64,000 bases of DNA from Roseiarcus sp963813195 (lineage in GTDB: Bacteria; Pseudomonadota; Alphaproteobacteria; Rhizobiales; Beijerinckiaceae): contig CAWEYC010000015.1 of assembly GCA_963813195.1 (NCBI GenBank), forward strand, positions 1 to 64,000, written 5' to 3'. Shown piece by piece: positions 1-7,491 of the stretch. The translations under genes were made by a program, and so were the position numbers. Below the pieces are notes generated by a model. That model did not search any database. It was given only the letters and a program-made list of their open reading frames with translations, and was not told the origin of the DNA. The first letter of the stretch is position 1. Each line of letters starts with the position of its first letter.

Positions 1-66
1 CTTCCTTGAGGCCGCGTTCGAAAACCAAATCCGGGAATCCGGAAACATTCTTGGGAGGAGAAATCC

Positions 67-1011
67 ATGCGCATGACCCGCCGAACTGCGGTCGCCAGCC
101 TTATGGCCTTGGCTCTCGCAGCCCCTGCCTTCGCCGAAGACAAGCCGATGATCCTGGCCTCGGTGCCCGGACTAACCTTTCCCTTCTTTGTTCATATGAT
201 GAAGGCGTTCAAGGCCGAGGGCGAAAAGCAGGGCTTTACTGTCATCGAAAGCGACGGCCAAGTGTCTTCGCCCAAGCAGACGGCCGACATCGAGGCCGCG
301 CTGACCAAGGGCGTCAAGGGCATTGTCCTCAGCCCGAACGAAGTCGACGCCATGGCGCCGGCGCTGCAAGAAGCCGTCGACGCCAAGGTGCCGGTGGTCA
401 CGGTCGATCGTCGCGTGCCCTCGGTCACCGGCATCCTCGGCCACGTCGGCGCTGACAACGTCAAGGGCGGCGAGGCGCAGGGCAATCTTGTGGTGAAGAT
501 GTTTCCGGACGGCGCGACAATCGTAAACCTGCAGGGGCAATCGGGCGCAAGTCCCGCGATCGACCGCAACAAGGGCCTTCACAACGTGCTGGATAAGGCC
601 GGCGACAAATACAAGATCGTATTCGAGCAGACCGCCGGCTTCGATCGCGCCAAGGGACTCTCGGTGACCGAAGCGGCGCTCGCTGGCATGACCAATCCGC
701 CGCAAGTCATTGTCGCCGCCAACGACGATATGGCGCTCGGCGCCATGGAAGCCGTGAAGGCGCGCAACCTGAAGGGCATCGTCATCATCGGTTTCGACGC
801 GCTTCCCGAGGCGCTGGCGCAGGTGCGGGACGGCGGCTTGACGGCGACGATCGAGCAGTTCCCGGCGAAACAGAGCGCTCTTGGCGTTCAGATCCTGGCG
901 GACTTCATCAAGTCGGGCAAGAAGCCCGAGCAGCAAGTGACTCTGCTGACGCCCGTCGCGATCACCAAGGCCAATCTCAACGAAGCGGAGCGCCTTGGCG
1001 AGGTCAAGTGA
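67..1011 (+). CDS. Sugar ABC transporter periplasmic substrate-binding protein (RbsB-like)
   Basis: This 314-aa protein should capture a sugar in the periplasm and deliver it to the membrane components encoded next. Residues 1-23 look like a Sec signal peptide (Arg-rich start, Ala/Leu core, cleavage after AFA). The rest matches the type-I periplasmic-binding fold used for ribose-type sugars, with ASVPGLTFPFF near the N-terminus, VDRRVPSV in the middle and AANDDMALGAMEA plus IIGFDALPEAL in the C-terminal lobe. ATG 67 follows a good ribosome site (GGGAGGAG, 53-60); an in-frame ATG at 73 is possible. The ATPase and permease genes follow on the same strand. The substrate cannot be read from the sequence. 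Confidence 0.93.
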   Translation: MRMTRRTAVASLMALALAAPAFAEDKPMILASVPGLTFPFFVHMMKAFKAEGEKQGFTVIESDGQVSSPKQTADIEAALTKGVKGIVLSPNEVDAMAPALQEAVDAKVPVVTVDRRVPSVTGILGHVGADNVKGGEAQGNLVVKMFPDGATIVNLQGQSGASPAIDRNKGLHNVLDKAGDKYKIVFEQTAGFDRAKGLSVTEAALAGMTNPPQVIVAANDDMALGAMEAVKARNLKGIVIIGFDALPEALAQVRDGGLTATIEQFPAKQSALGVQILADFIKSGKKPEQQVTLLTPVAITKANLNEAERLGEVK

Positions 1012-1036
1012 CCCGCCCCGCCTGAAGCGCGCCGCC

Positions 1037-1128
1037 GGCGCCTGTCGCATCCATATCGCGACAGGCGCCTCTCCGCCGTTCGATCTCTGCAACGCGCTTC
1101 GGCGCTGTTGCGGCGCCGAACGGCGGAG
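1037..1128 (+). promoter_or_regulatory. Two consecutive perfect intercistronic hairpins after the binding-protein gene
   Basis: Hairpin 1 pairs GGCGCCTGTCGC (1037-1048) with its exact complement at 1058-1069 over a 9-nt loop. Hairpin 2 pairs CTCCGCCGTTCG (1071-1082) with 1117-1128. There is no T-run, so these look less like full terminators than like mRNA-stabilising or attenuating structures. Such elements commonly raise binding-protein levels over membrane subunits in ABC operons; that role is inferred here. Confidence 0.7.
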
Positions 1129-1160
1129 TCTCGTTGAGCCTCCCAACACATGGACGTTCG

Positions 1161-2750
1161 ATGATTGCCGACACGGCTCCCTCTTCCCATGTCGCCGATG
1201 CGCGCCAGCGGCCTGTCCTGAAGATGACCGGCATCAGCAAGCGCTTTCCCGGCGTGCGGGCGCTTGAAGACGTTCATCTCGAAGTTGGCGGGGGCGAGAT
1301 CCACGCGTTGCTCGGCGAAAATGGGGCCGGCAAGTCGACGCTCCTGAAAATCCTTTCCGGCGCGCAGGCGGCGGACAGCGGCACGATCGAACTTTTTGGC
1401 CAGCCGGCAGCCTTCGCCTCGCCGCACGACGCGCAACGCGCCGGCGTCGTCACGATCTATCAGGAGTTCACGCTCGCTCCGAACATGACCATCGCCGAGA
1501 ATGTCTTCATCGGGCGGGAGCCTGGCACAAGGGTCTTCGTCAGCTGGCGAAAGCTGGCCGCGCAGACGCAAGCGATCACGGAGAAGATCGGCCTCCGGCG
1601 CGATCCGATGACGCTGGTGCGCGATCTCTCGGTGGCCGAGCAGCAGCTTGTCGAAATCGCGCGCGCGCTGTCGATGCGCTCGCGGCTGATCGTGATGGAC
1701 GAGCCGACCTCGGCGCTCAGCGAGGCGGAAGTCGCCAATCTCGCCGGCATCATCCGCGCGCTGAAGGCCGAAGGCCTGTCGATCATTTTCGTGACCCATC
1801 GGCTCGAAGAGGTGTTTCGTCTGTGCGACTCCTACACGGTCCTGCGCGACGGGCGTTTCGTCGGCGCGGGCGCGGTCGGATCGACCAACGTGGAGGCGAT
1901 CATCCGCATGATGGTGGGGCGCGACGTCGGCGCGCTCTACGGCGAGCGCCCGATCGCCGAGCACGGGCCGGTGGCGCTGGAAGTCGAGGGATTGACGCGA
2001 CGACGCACCGCGCGAGATCCGCATGCCATCGAGCTCGTCGACGTCTCGCTGCGGGCGCACAAGGGCGAGATTCTCGGTCTCGCCGGCCTCGTTGGCGCCG
2101 GACGCACGGAAACCGCGCGGGCGATCTTCGGCGCCGACAAGTTCGACCGGGGCGTCATCAAGATCGAGGGCGAACCCGTCTTCTTCCAAGGCCCCGAGGA
2201 CGCCATGAAACACGGCGTCGGCTTGGTCCCGGAGGACCGCAAGAAGCAGGCCCTGTTCCTCAGGCTCGCGATCCGAACCAACGTGACGATCGCCGCGCAC
2301 GACCAGATCTGCCGCCTTGGGATTTTCATCGACGAGCGCAAGGAGAACCGCCTTATCGACGACTATCGGCAGCTCCTGCGCATCCGCATGTCGAGCCGCG
2401 ATCAGGCGGTGGGCGATCTCTCGGGCGGCAATCAGCAGAAGGTCGTCCTGGCGCGCTGGCTCGCGTTGCGGCCGAAGATCCTGATCGTCGACGAGCCGAC
2501 GCGCGGCATCGACATCGGCTCGAAAGTCGAGGTGCACAATCTTCTCATCGAAATGGCGAAGTCGGGCATCGCGGTCATCGTCATCTCCTCGGAACTGCCG
2601 GAGATCCTTGCTGTTTGCGATCGCATCGTCACGATGCGCGAGGGCCGGGTGACGGGCGAGATCGCGCGCGGCGCCGCCACCCAGGAACTCTTGATGTCGA
2701 TGATGACCTTCCACGAGAGCCAACCCGATCGCCGCCCCGCGACCCATTGA
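1161..2750 (+). CDS. Sugar ABC transporter ATP-binding protein with two ABC domains (RbsA/XylG/MglA family)
   Basis: This is the energising subunit of the sugar importer, about 529 aa with two fused nucleotide-binding domains. The first has Walker A GENGAGKST, signature LSVAEQQLVEIARAL and Walker B LIVMDEPTSAL. The second has the degenerate P-loop GLVGAGRTETARAIFG normal for this family, signature LSGGNQQKVVLARWL and ILIVDEPTRGID. Start: ATG 1161 is preferred; TTG 1134 in the same frame lies at the edge of the upstream hairpin. The permease ATG is 9 nt beyond the stop, so they are co-transcribed. A soluble protein bound to the inner face of the membrane. Confidence 0.93.
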   Translation: MIADTAPSSHVADARQRPVLKMTGISKRFPGVRALEDVHLEVGGGEIHALLGENGAGKSTLLKILSGAQAADSGTIELFGQPAAFASPHDAQRAGVVTIYQEFTLAPNMTIAENVFIGREPGTRVFVSWRKLAAQTQAITEKIGLRRDPMTLVRDLSVAEQQLVEIARALSMRSRLIVMDEPTSALSEAEVANLAGIIRALKAEGLSIIFVTHRLEEVFRLCDSYTVLRDGRFVGAGAVGSTNVEAIIRMMVGRDVGALYGERPIAEHGPVALEVEGLTRRRTARDPHAIELVDVSLRAHKGEILGLAGLVGAGRTETARAIFGADKFDRGVIKIEGEPVFFQGPEDAMKHGVGLVPEDRKKQALFLRLAIRTNVTIAAHDQICRLGIFIDERKENRLIDDYRQLLRIRMSSRDQAVGDLSGGNQQKVVLARWLALRPKILIVDEPTRGIDIGSKVEVHNLLIEMAKSGIAVIVISSELPEILAVCDRIVTMREGRVTGEIARGAATQELLMSMMTFHESQPDRRPATH

Positions 2751-2759
2751 GGCCAAGCC

Positions 2760-3785
2760 ATGACCGACACCACGAAAGCCGTCCACGCCAACGCTGAGAA
2801 AGGTACGGACATTTTTGGATTCGGGGCTCGCTTTGCGCCTTCGATCTTCCTCATCGCCTTGATGATCCTCTTCGCCATCATGCAGCCGAGGTTCCTGTCC
2901 TCGATCAATCTCTTCAACGTCATGCGGCAAGTCTCCATCACCGGGCTGCTGGCGATCGGCATGACCTTCGTCATCCTGACCGCCGGCATCGATCTTTCCA
3001 TTGGCTCGCTGGTGGCCTTCGCCGGATTGGTCGCCGCCGCCGTCGCCAAGGGAGGATTGCAGAACCGCTTCACCGTCGGCGAGGGCGGGATCGGTTACGG
3101 CTGGGGATTGGCGGCGCTCGCCGCGATCGCCGTCGGCCTGCTCGGCGGCTACATCCAGGGCCTGGCGATCACCCGGCTCAAAGTCCCGCCCTTCGTGGTG
3201 ACCTTGGGCGGCATGTCGGCGTTTCGCGGCGCGGCGCTGCTCTTCGCCGCGGGCGGCCCGATCTCGGGCTTCGAGCCGTCCTTCGCCTGGTGGGGACAAG
3301 GCAAGATCGGTCCCGTGCCGGTTCCCGTCATCATCTTTCTGCTCGCCGCGGTGCTCGCCCATATCGCGCTGCGCTACACGCGCTACGGCCGGCAGGTCTA
3401 CGCCGTCGGCGGCAATTCCGAGGCCGCGAGATTGTCCGGCCTCAACGTCAACCGCGTCATTGCCAGCGTCTATGTCATCATGGGCTTCTTCGCCGGCCTC
3501 AGCGCGTTCGTGCTGTCAGCGCGGCTCAACTCGGCGGAGGCCGTCGCGGGCACCGGCTACGAACTGACCGTCATCGCCTCGGTCGTCATCGGCGGCACCA
3601 GCCTGTTCGGCGGGTCTGGCACCATATTCGGCACCGTCATCGGCACCATCCTGATTGGCGTGCTCATCAACGGGCTGGTTCTGATGAACGTGAATGCCTA
3701 CGTGCAACAGATCGTCATCGGCGCCATCATCGTCCTGGCGGTCGCGTTCGACACCTTCGCGAAGTCACGCCGGCGTAGGATTTGA
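2760..3785 (+). CDS. Sugar ABC transporter permease (RbsC-like)
   Basis: A 341-aa polytopic inner-membrane protein forming the channel of the importer. It has 8-10 hydrophobic segments and the family's hallmark stretches: ITGLLAIGMTFVILTAGIDL followed by SIGSLVAF, PPFVVTLGGMSAFRG, YAVGGNSEAARLSG, and VIGGTSLFGGSGTIFGTVIG near the C-terminus. The length is normal for the branched-chain/ribose permease superfamily. It starts 9 nt after the ATPase gene and completes a binding protein-ATPase-permease operon. The next gene is convergent, only 17 nt away, with no obvious terminator. Confidence 0.93.
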   Translation: MTDTTKAVHANAEKGTDIFGFGARFAPSIFLIALMILFAIMQPRFLSSINLFNVMRQVSITGLLAIGMTFVILTAGIDLSIGSLVAFAGLVAAAVAKGGLQNRFTVGEGGIGYGWGLAALAAIAVGLLGGYIQGLAITRLKVPPFVVTLGGMSAFRGAALLFAAGGPISGFEPSFAWWGQGKIGPVPVPVIIFLLAAVLAHIALRYTRYGRQVYAVGGNSEAARLSGLNVNRVIASVYVIMGFFAGLSAFVLSARLNSAEAVAGTGYELTVIASVVIGGTSLFGGSGTIFGTVIGTILIGVLINGLVLMNVNAYVQQIVIGAIIVLAVAFDTFAKSRRRRI

Positions 3786-3802
3786 TGATAGCGCCGTGAG
3801 TG

Positions 3803-4678
3803 TCAGCCGGCGAGGCGCGCGAGGAGGCTGACCCTTTCCGAGGTCGCCGGGTGGCTGTGCAGAAGCCGCGAAAACCCGTCCGCCACCGCCGCCTGCGACG
3901 GAAAACGCGCACCCGAGTGGAAGCGCTCCAGTTTTTGAAGCGCGGCGACCAGGGATTGCGGGTCGTCGATCAGGTCCAGCGCAAGGGCGTCGGCGTCGAA
4001 TTCACGAAGGCGCGACAGGGCCTGGTAGAGGAGTTGGCCGATCGCTGGGGCGCTCGACAGCAAGACGGCGGCGCCCGCGGGCCACCCGCCGCCGCGCGCC
4101 GCCATCAGCGCCGCGAGGGAGGCGGTGGTCATGGCGCGTTGCAACTTCGCCGCGAAAGACATTGCCCAGGCGTCGTTATTGCGGATGTGGGCGACCTCAT
4201 GGGCGAGGATGCCCGAGACCTCGTCCATCGTCATGCGGCTCAACAGACCCTGCGTCAGCACGATGACCGATCGAGTAGCGCCGCCCAAAGCGTAGGCATT
4301 CATGCTGAGCGGCTCCGGCAGACAATAGAGCTCGGGGATCCGCGCCAGCCGGGCGCGCTGGCAGATCTCCCGCAGCCGTTGGTGGAGAAGAGGCGCCTCG
4401 AACGCCCGCAGGGCGCGGGCGCCGAAACGGCGCTCGAGCATGCCGGGCGTGAGTTCCAGTTCATCATCCTGGAGCGCGCCGCTCGCGAGGGCTGCCACCG
4501 CGCCGTCACGGCCGCCGTTGAGCCAGCCGCACAGCGCGACCAGCAGCAGCATCGCCACCATCGCCTGGCGGGAGCGCAATTGATTGGCCGCGCGATTGGA
4601 GCGTCGCCGAAATTGCGGCGTGTCGCCATGGATGCGGACGCGAAGCGCCCCGCCCGAATTGCCGCACGGCACATGCAT
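3803..4678 (-). CDS. M48-family membrane zinc metallopeptidase (HtpX/Ste24-like)
   Basis: A membrane-anchored metalloprotease probably involved in membrane-protein quality control. The zinc motif HEVAH is at residues 160-164 (ILAHEVAHIRNNDA), with the downstream glutamate in LREFDADALAL as likely third ligand. A hydrophobic anchor covers about residues 40-55 and another hydrophobic stretch (AAVLLSSAPAIGQLLYQAL) follows the active site. Start choice is uncertain: the frame stays open to 4858, but that upstream stretch is poorly protein-like and locally AT-rich, so ATG 4678 is preferred. It is convergent with the sugar permease and downstream of a terminator that ends the protease locus. Confidence 0.78.
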   Translation of the reverse strand: MHVPCGNSGGALRVRIHGDTPQFRRRSNRAANQLRSRQAMVAMLLLVALCGWLNGGRDGAVAALASGALQDDELELTPGMLERRFGARALRAFEAPLLHQRLREICQRARLARIPELYCLPEPLSMNAYALGGATRSVIVLTQGLLSRMTMDEVSGILAHEVAHIRNNDAWAMSFAAKLQRAMTTASLAALMAARGGGWPAGAAVLLSSAPAIGQLLYQALSRLREFDADALALDLIDDPQSLVAALQKLERFHSGARFPSQAAVADGFSRLLHSHPATSERVSLLARLAG

Positions 4679-4934
4679 CTCGAAAAGTACGGGACCGTGA
4701 CCGACCGTACATCGCGGCGGCGCGGAAATCGCGCGGGGGACCAGGGCGAAGGTTACGCAGCCGCCCGATTCGCAAACCGCCGTCGGCGCGAGCGGGCCGC
4801 CGCGCCAATCCCCAGCGGTCGAATATGCGAATGGGTACAAACCTTTATCCCCGAGCACACGCTTTTCGAGTCAATCTAGCGGATTCGCAAGCGAAATCCA
4901 TGCCAGTTTGGCGACGCGGCTCGGCTATCCAAAG

Positions 4935-4962
4935 AAAAAACGCCGGGGCGAAAGCCCCGGCG
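4935..4962 (-). terminator. Rho-independent terminator of the S8 protease locus
   Basis: A perfect 9-bp GC stem (CGCCGGGGC / GCCCCGGCG, 4941-4949 and 4954-4962) closes a GAAA tetraloop on the plus strand. Read on the minus strand it is followed by a run of six T (4935-4940). It lies 30 nt past the protease stop, so it ends the minus-strand operon. Confidence 0.92.
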
Positions 4963-4991
4963 CGTCGTGTTCAAAAATGGCGACGCAATTC

Positions 4992-6764
4992 TCAGAGGTT
5001 GGCGGAGAGCCCGACCAGCACCATAACCTCCCGCAAGACGCGCAGGTCCACCCCCGGCTCGGCCCCCGCCGTCGGCTGCGCCGCGTCGAACGGCTCGCGA
5101 CAAACGACCGCCGCCCCGCGCGGAGCTCGCGCCGCGAGGTCATCGCCATCGAGGTTGGCGAGCCGCATCGCATCGCGCAGGTCGGCGAGCCCGTGCTGAG
5201 GCGCGTGTCGCTGCCGGGGTTGCGCGAGACCGAGCGCATAGGCCGCGTCCGGCAGACCGGCCCCGGTTCGCCAGGGATCGCCGAGCGGGCGCGCCGTCTC
5301 CTTGAGAATTTGGAACAGACGCTCCACCCGCCGCCCGTCCCGAGCCGCGAAGTCGCGGCGGAGATCGCCGCGATGGGCGACCATGAGGGCCGCGAGCGCG
5401 GCCACATGCGGCGCCGCCAGCGAAGCGCCGTCGCAAGCGGCGACGCCGCCCCCCGATTGACAAGAGACGACCGCCACGCCCGGCGCGCAAAGATCGATTT
5501 CCGGCCCGAAGTTAGCGAAGCGGGGAACGAACAATCCGTCGGGCAGGAGCGCCCGGCTGGCGCGCGCCGCCTCCGCCAGCGCAGCGTGCACGCTGTCGTC
5601 CGGAAAGACGCCGAATTGGCCGACGGCCCCGACGGCCAGGACATGGGGCGAACAGGCGGGAAACTGCGCCGGGCCGCCGTCGCTGCCGGCGGCGGCGATG
5701 ATCGCCACCCCCCTCTCCTTGGCGGCGGCGAGGCAATTTTCGACGATCGTCGACCCGCCGTCGCAAACGAAGCCGACGCAGGCGACATCGATCCCCGTCC
5801 GCACGCAATAGTCGAGCGCGTCCACGAGATCGCTGCAATCGGGCTCCCGCGGGAGCTTGCATGCATGAAGCTCCGCGTCCGGCGCATAGCCGCGCTGGCT
5901 TCCGGCCTCGCCCCGGGCGACGAGAATCCCCGCGCCAGGCGTGCCGTGCCCAACTCCATCCTGCGACCAGGATCGCTCCTCGCCGCGCGTGGCGTCGAGC
6001 CCGTGCGTGACCGCGCTCAGTTGCGGATGATCCGTGGCGACGCCGCTGTCGATCAACGCGATCTTCACGCCCGCGCCGCGGTATTCCGAAGGCAGCAGGT
6101 CGAATCGCAGCGCGCGGCCGCCCCAGCCGAACGCACCCGATTGGGTCAGCTGGCGCAGGACGACGACGTTGTCAGCGCCGGGGTCCAGGTCGGGCTCGTT
6201 CCAACAGCGGCTCCAATAGCCCGCGCGCGGCCTGACGAAGAGCGCGGTCGCGCGCTGCGCCTCGCAGATCAAACTCAGCGTCGCCTTTCCCTCGCCGTCA
6301 GTCATGCCTTCCGCGACACGGTGTTCGCCGACAAGCCCGACGACGGCGCCGACGATCGGCTCTTGGCGTTCGCCCAGTACGCGGATGGTCACGCTGAGAC
6401 CCGGCCCGAACGGCGCGCAGACGGCTGCGCTTGCGACCCAGGGCGAAAGCGTTCCAGCGCCCGCCGCCCGCAGCGGGCGATCCGCCTCGATGATCAATTC
6501 ACGTTGCGCGGCGGTTCTGAGCGCCGCCGCTTTCTCGGCCGGAAGGCGGACAACCGCGATCGTCGGCAGGCCCAAGCCGCGCGGTTCGAAGCTGCGGACG
6601 ACGTCGGGGACGCCGAGATCGCTCAACCGCTGGGTGAAGGCCGCCATCGTCGCGCGGCGGTCGATGGGCGCGACGATGTACTGGCCGCTGCGCGCGCCGA
6701 CTGGTTTGCCGTTGGCGCGGACCGACGACTCAGCCCCGCCGTCCGCGTCTGAAGTGTCGTTCAT
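4992..6764 (-). CDS. Subtilisin-fold (S8) serine protease with N-terminal extension, no signal peptide
   Basis: A 590-aa serine endopeptidase of family S8. The catalytic triad reads as Asp239 (KIALIDSGVA), His273 (GVGHGTPGAGI) and Ser448 (CDGASLAAPHVAAL). The position usually holding the oxyanion-hole Asn reads Ser361 (AAAGSDGG). Residues about 1-115 are an extra N-terminal region; about 122-205 resembles a beta-sandwich carboxypeptidase-regulatory-like domain. There is no signal peptide, so the protease is probably cytoplasmic, reminiscent of maturation proteases such as the PatA/PatG type, but no cyclase or heterocyclase genes are nearby. ATG 6764 has a GAGAGG site and follows the preceding gene by 12 nt. 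Substrate unknown; the two upstream proteins are natural candidates. Confidence 0.88.
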   Translation of the reverse strand: MNDTSDADGGAESSVRANGKPVGARSGQYIVAPIDRRATMAAFTQRLSDLGVPDVVRSFEPRGLGLPTIAVVRLPAEKAAALRTAAQRELIIEADRPLRAAGAGTLSPWVASAAVCAPFGPGLSVTIRVLGERQEPIVGAVVGLVGEHRVAEGMTDGEGKATLSLICEAQRATALFVRPRAGYWSRCWNEPDLDPGADNVVVLRQLTQSGAFGWGGRALRFDLLPSEYRGAGVKIALIDSGVATDHPQLSAVTHGLDATRGEERSWSQDGVGHGTPGAGILVARGEAGSQRGYAPDAELHACKLPREPDCSDLVDALDYCVRTGIDVACVGFVCDGGSTIVENCLAAAKERGVAIIAAAGSDGGPAQFPACSPHVLAVGAVGQFGVFPDDSVHAALAEAARASRALLPDGLFVPRFANFGPEIDLCAPGVAVVSCQSGGGVAACDGASLAAPHVAALAALMVAHRGDLRRDFAARDGRRVERLFQILKETARPLGDPWRTGAGLPDAAYALGLAQPRQRHAPQHGLADLRDAMRLANLDGDDLAARAPRGAAVVCREPFDAAQPTAGAEPGVDLRVLREVMVLVGLSANL

Positions 6765-6776
6765 GGCTCTGACCTC

Positions 6777-7382
6777 TCAGTGGCTGATCGGCGGCTGGGA
6801 CGAGAACGACGCCTCCATGAAGCCGGCTGCCCGCGGCGGCGTGATATGGGGGTTGGCGGCGCGCAGCGCGGCGATGTTGCGATAGGCCTCCCAGATCAGC
6901 CCGAGGGTCTGCGCGTAGTCGCGCGCCGCGAAACAATTGGCCGCTCGGACGACGATCGCGATGCAGCCATCGAGTCCCTGCTGCTGGCCCGAGTTGGCCT
7001 CGAGGTAGGCCGCCAGGGTGCGCAGCGAATTGGCCGCCATGTTCTCAGCCATATTGACCGCGGCCTGATAGTCGATCACCGGATGGGGCGGCGCGAACTG
7101 GCCGACGAGGGCGCCGACGCCCAAGGCGTCCGCCCCGATCGAACCAGGCGGGAATTGAGCGAAGCCCAATTGCTGATTGGGTCCGCTCGATAGGCCGCTG
7201 GACATGCCCCCGGCGTGCATGCCGCTGGCGTGGGGGCCGCCGCTTTGCGGGCCTTGCCCACGAGAGCGCATCTGAATTTGCAGCAGCAGCGGCAGCAGGC
7301 CGTTCAAAAGGGCCGCCATGGTCTGCGGATCGGCGGCGGAAGACGGAATTGTCCACGATCCGGAGTCGGAAGACGTCGACAT
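6777..7382 (-). CDS. Uncharacterised 201-aa protein of the S8 protease locus
   Basis: Not recognised. Residues 1-35 are Ser-rich then hydrophobic helical (MAALLNGLLPLLLQIQMR). Residues about 40-80 are a low-complexity G/S/M/Q stretch. Residues about 100-185 form a more ordered, probably all-helical domain with a Cys in GLDGCIAIVVRAANCF and the stretch YAQTLGLIWEAYRNIAALR. No signal peptide is evident. ATG 7382 has a strong ribosome site (AAGGAGAG). It lies between the low-complexity protein gene (109 nt upstream, separated by a hairpin) and the S8 protease (12 nt downstream), so it is almost certainly part of the same operon. It could be a substrate, chaperone or structural partner. Confidence 0.75.
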   Translation of the reverse strand: MSTSSDSGSWTIPSSAADPQTMAALLNGLLPLLLQIQMRSRGQGPQSGGPHASGMHAGGMSSGLSSGPNQQLGFAQFPPGSIGADALGVGALVGQFAPPHPVIDYQAAVNMAENMAANSLRTLAAYLEANSGQQQGLDGCIAIVVRAANCFAARDYAQTLGLIWEAYRNIAALRAANPHITPPRAAGFMEASFSSQPPISH

Positions 7383-7425
7383 CGCAACTCTCCTTGGGAA
7401 TCATTTGATAAACGAAAGCCCGAAA

Positions 7426-7459
7426 GAGGGGCCGCCCCAACGCAACGCGGCGGCCCCTC
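7426..7459 (-). terminator. Strong intercistronic hairpin / probable leaky terminator
   Basis: An 11-bp perfect stem (GAGGGGCCGCC at 7426-7436 pairs with 7449-7459) closes a 12-nt loop. On the minus-strand transcript it is followed by TTTCGGGCTTTCG, an imperfect T-rich tract. It lies between the 291-aa and 201-aa genes, so it probably reduces read-through and leaves the first protein in excess. Confidence 0.72.
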
Positions 7460-7491
7460 GGCGCACGGGCCTCAGGGAACTTACGGTTCGC

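Noticed and set aside
888..3362. 824-codon open frame antisense to the sugar ABC genes
   Set aside because: It is a product of high GC codon use; the sense strand encodes clear ABC ATPase and permease motifs, and the antisense protein is Arg/Asp/His-rich without domains.
4679..4858. N-terminal extension of the M48 peptidase frame
   Set aside because: The stretch is locally AT-rich, with promoter-like sequence and poor protein character, and lacks a ribosome site at 4858.
4908..6752. 614-codon open frame antisense to the S8 protease
   Set aside because: The triad motifs are on the minus strand, and the plus-strand frame runs through the terminator hairpin.
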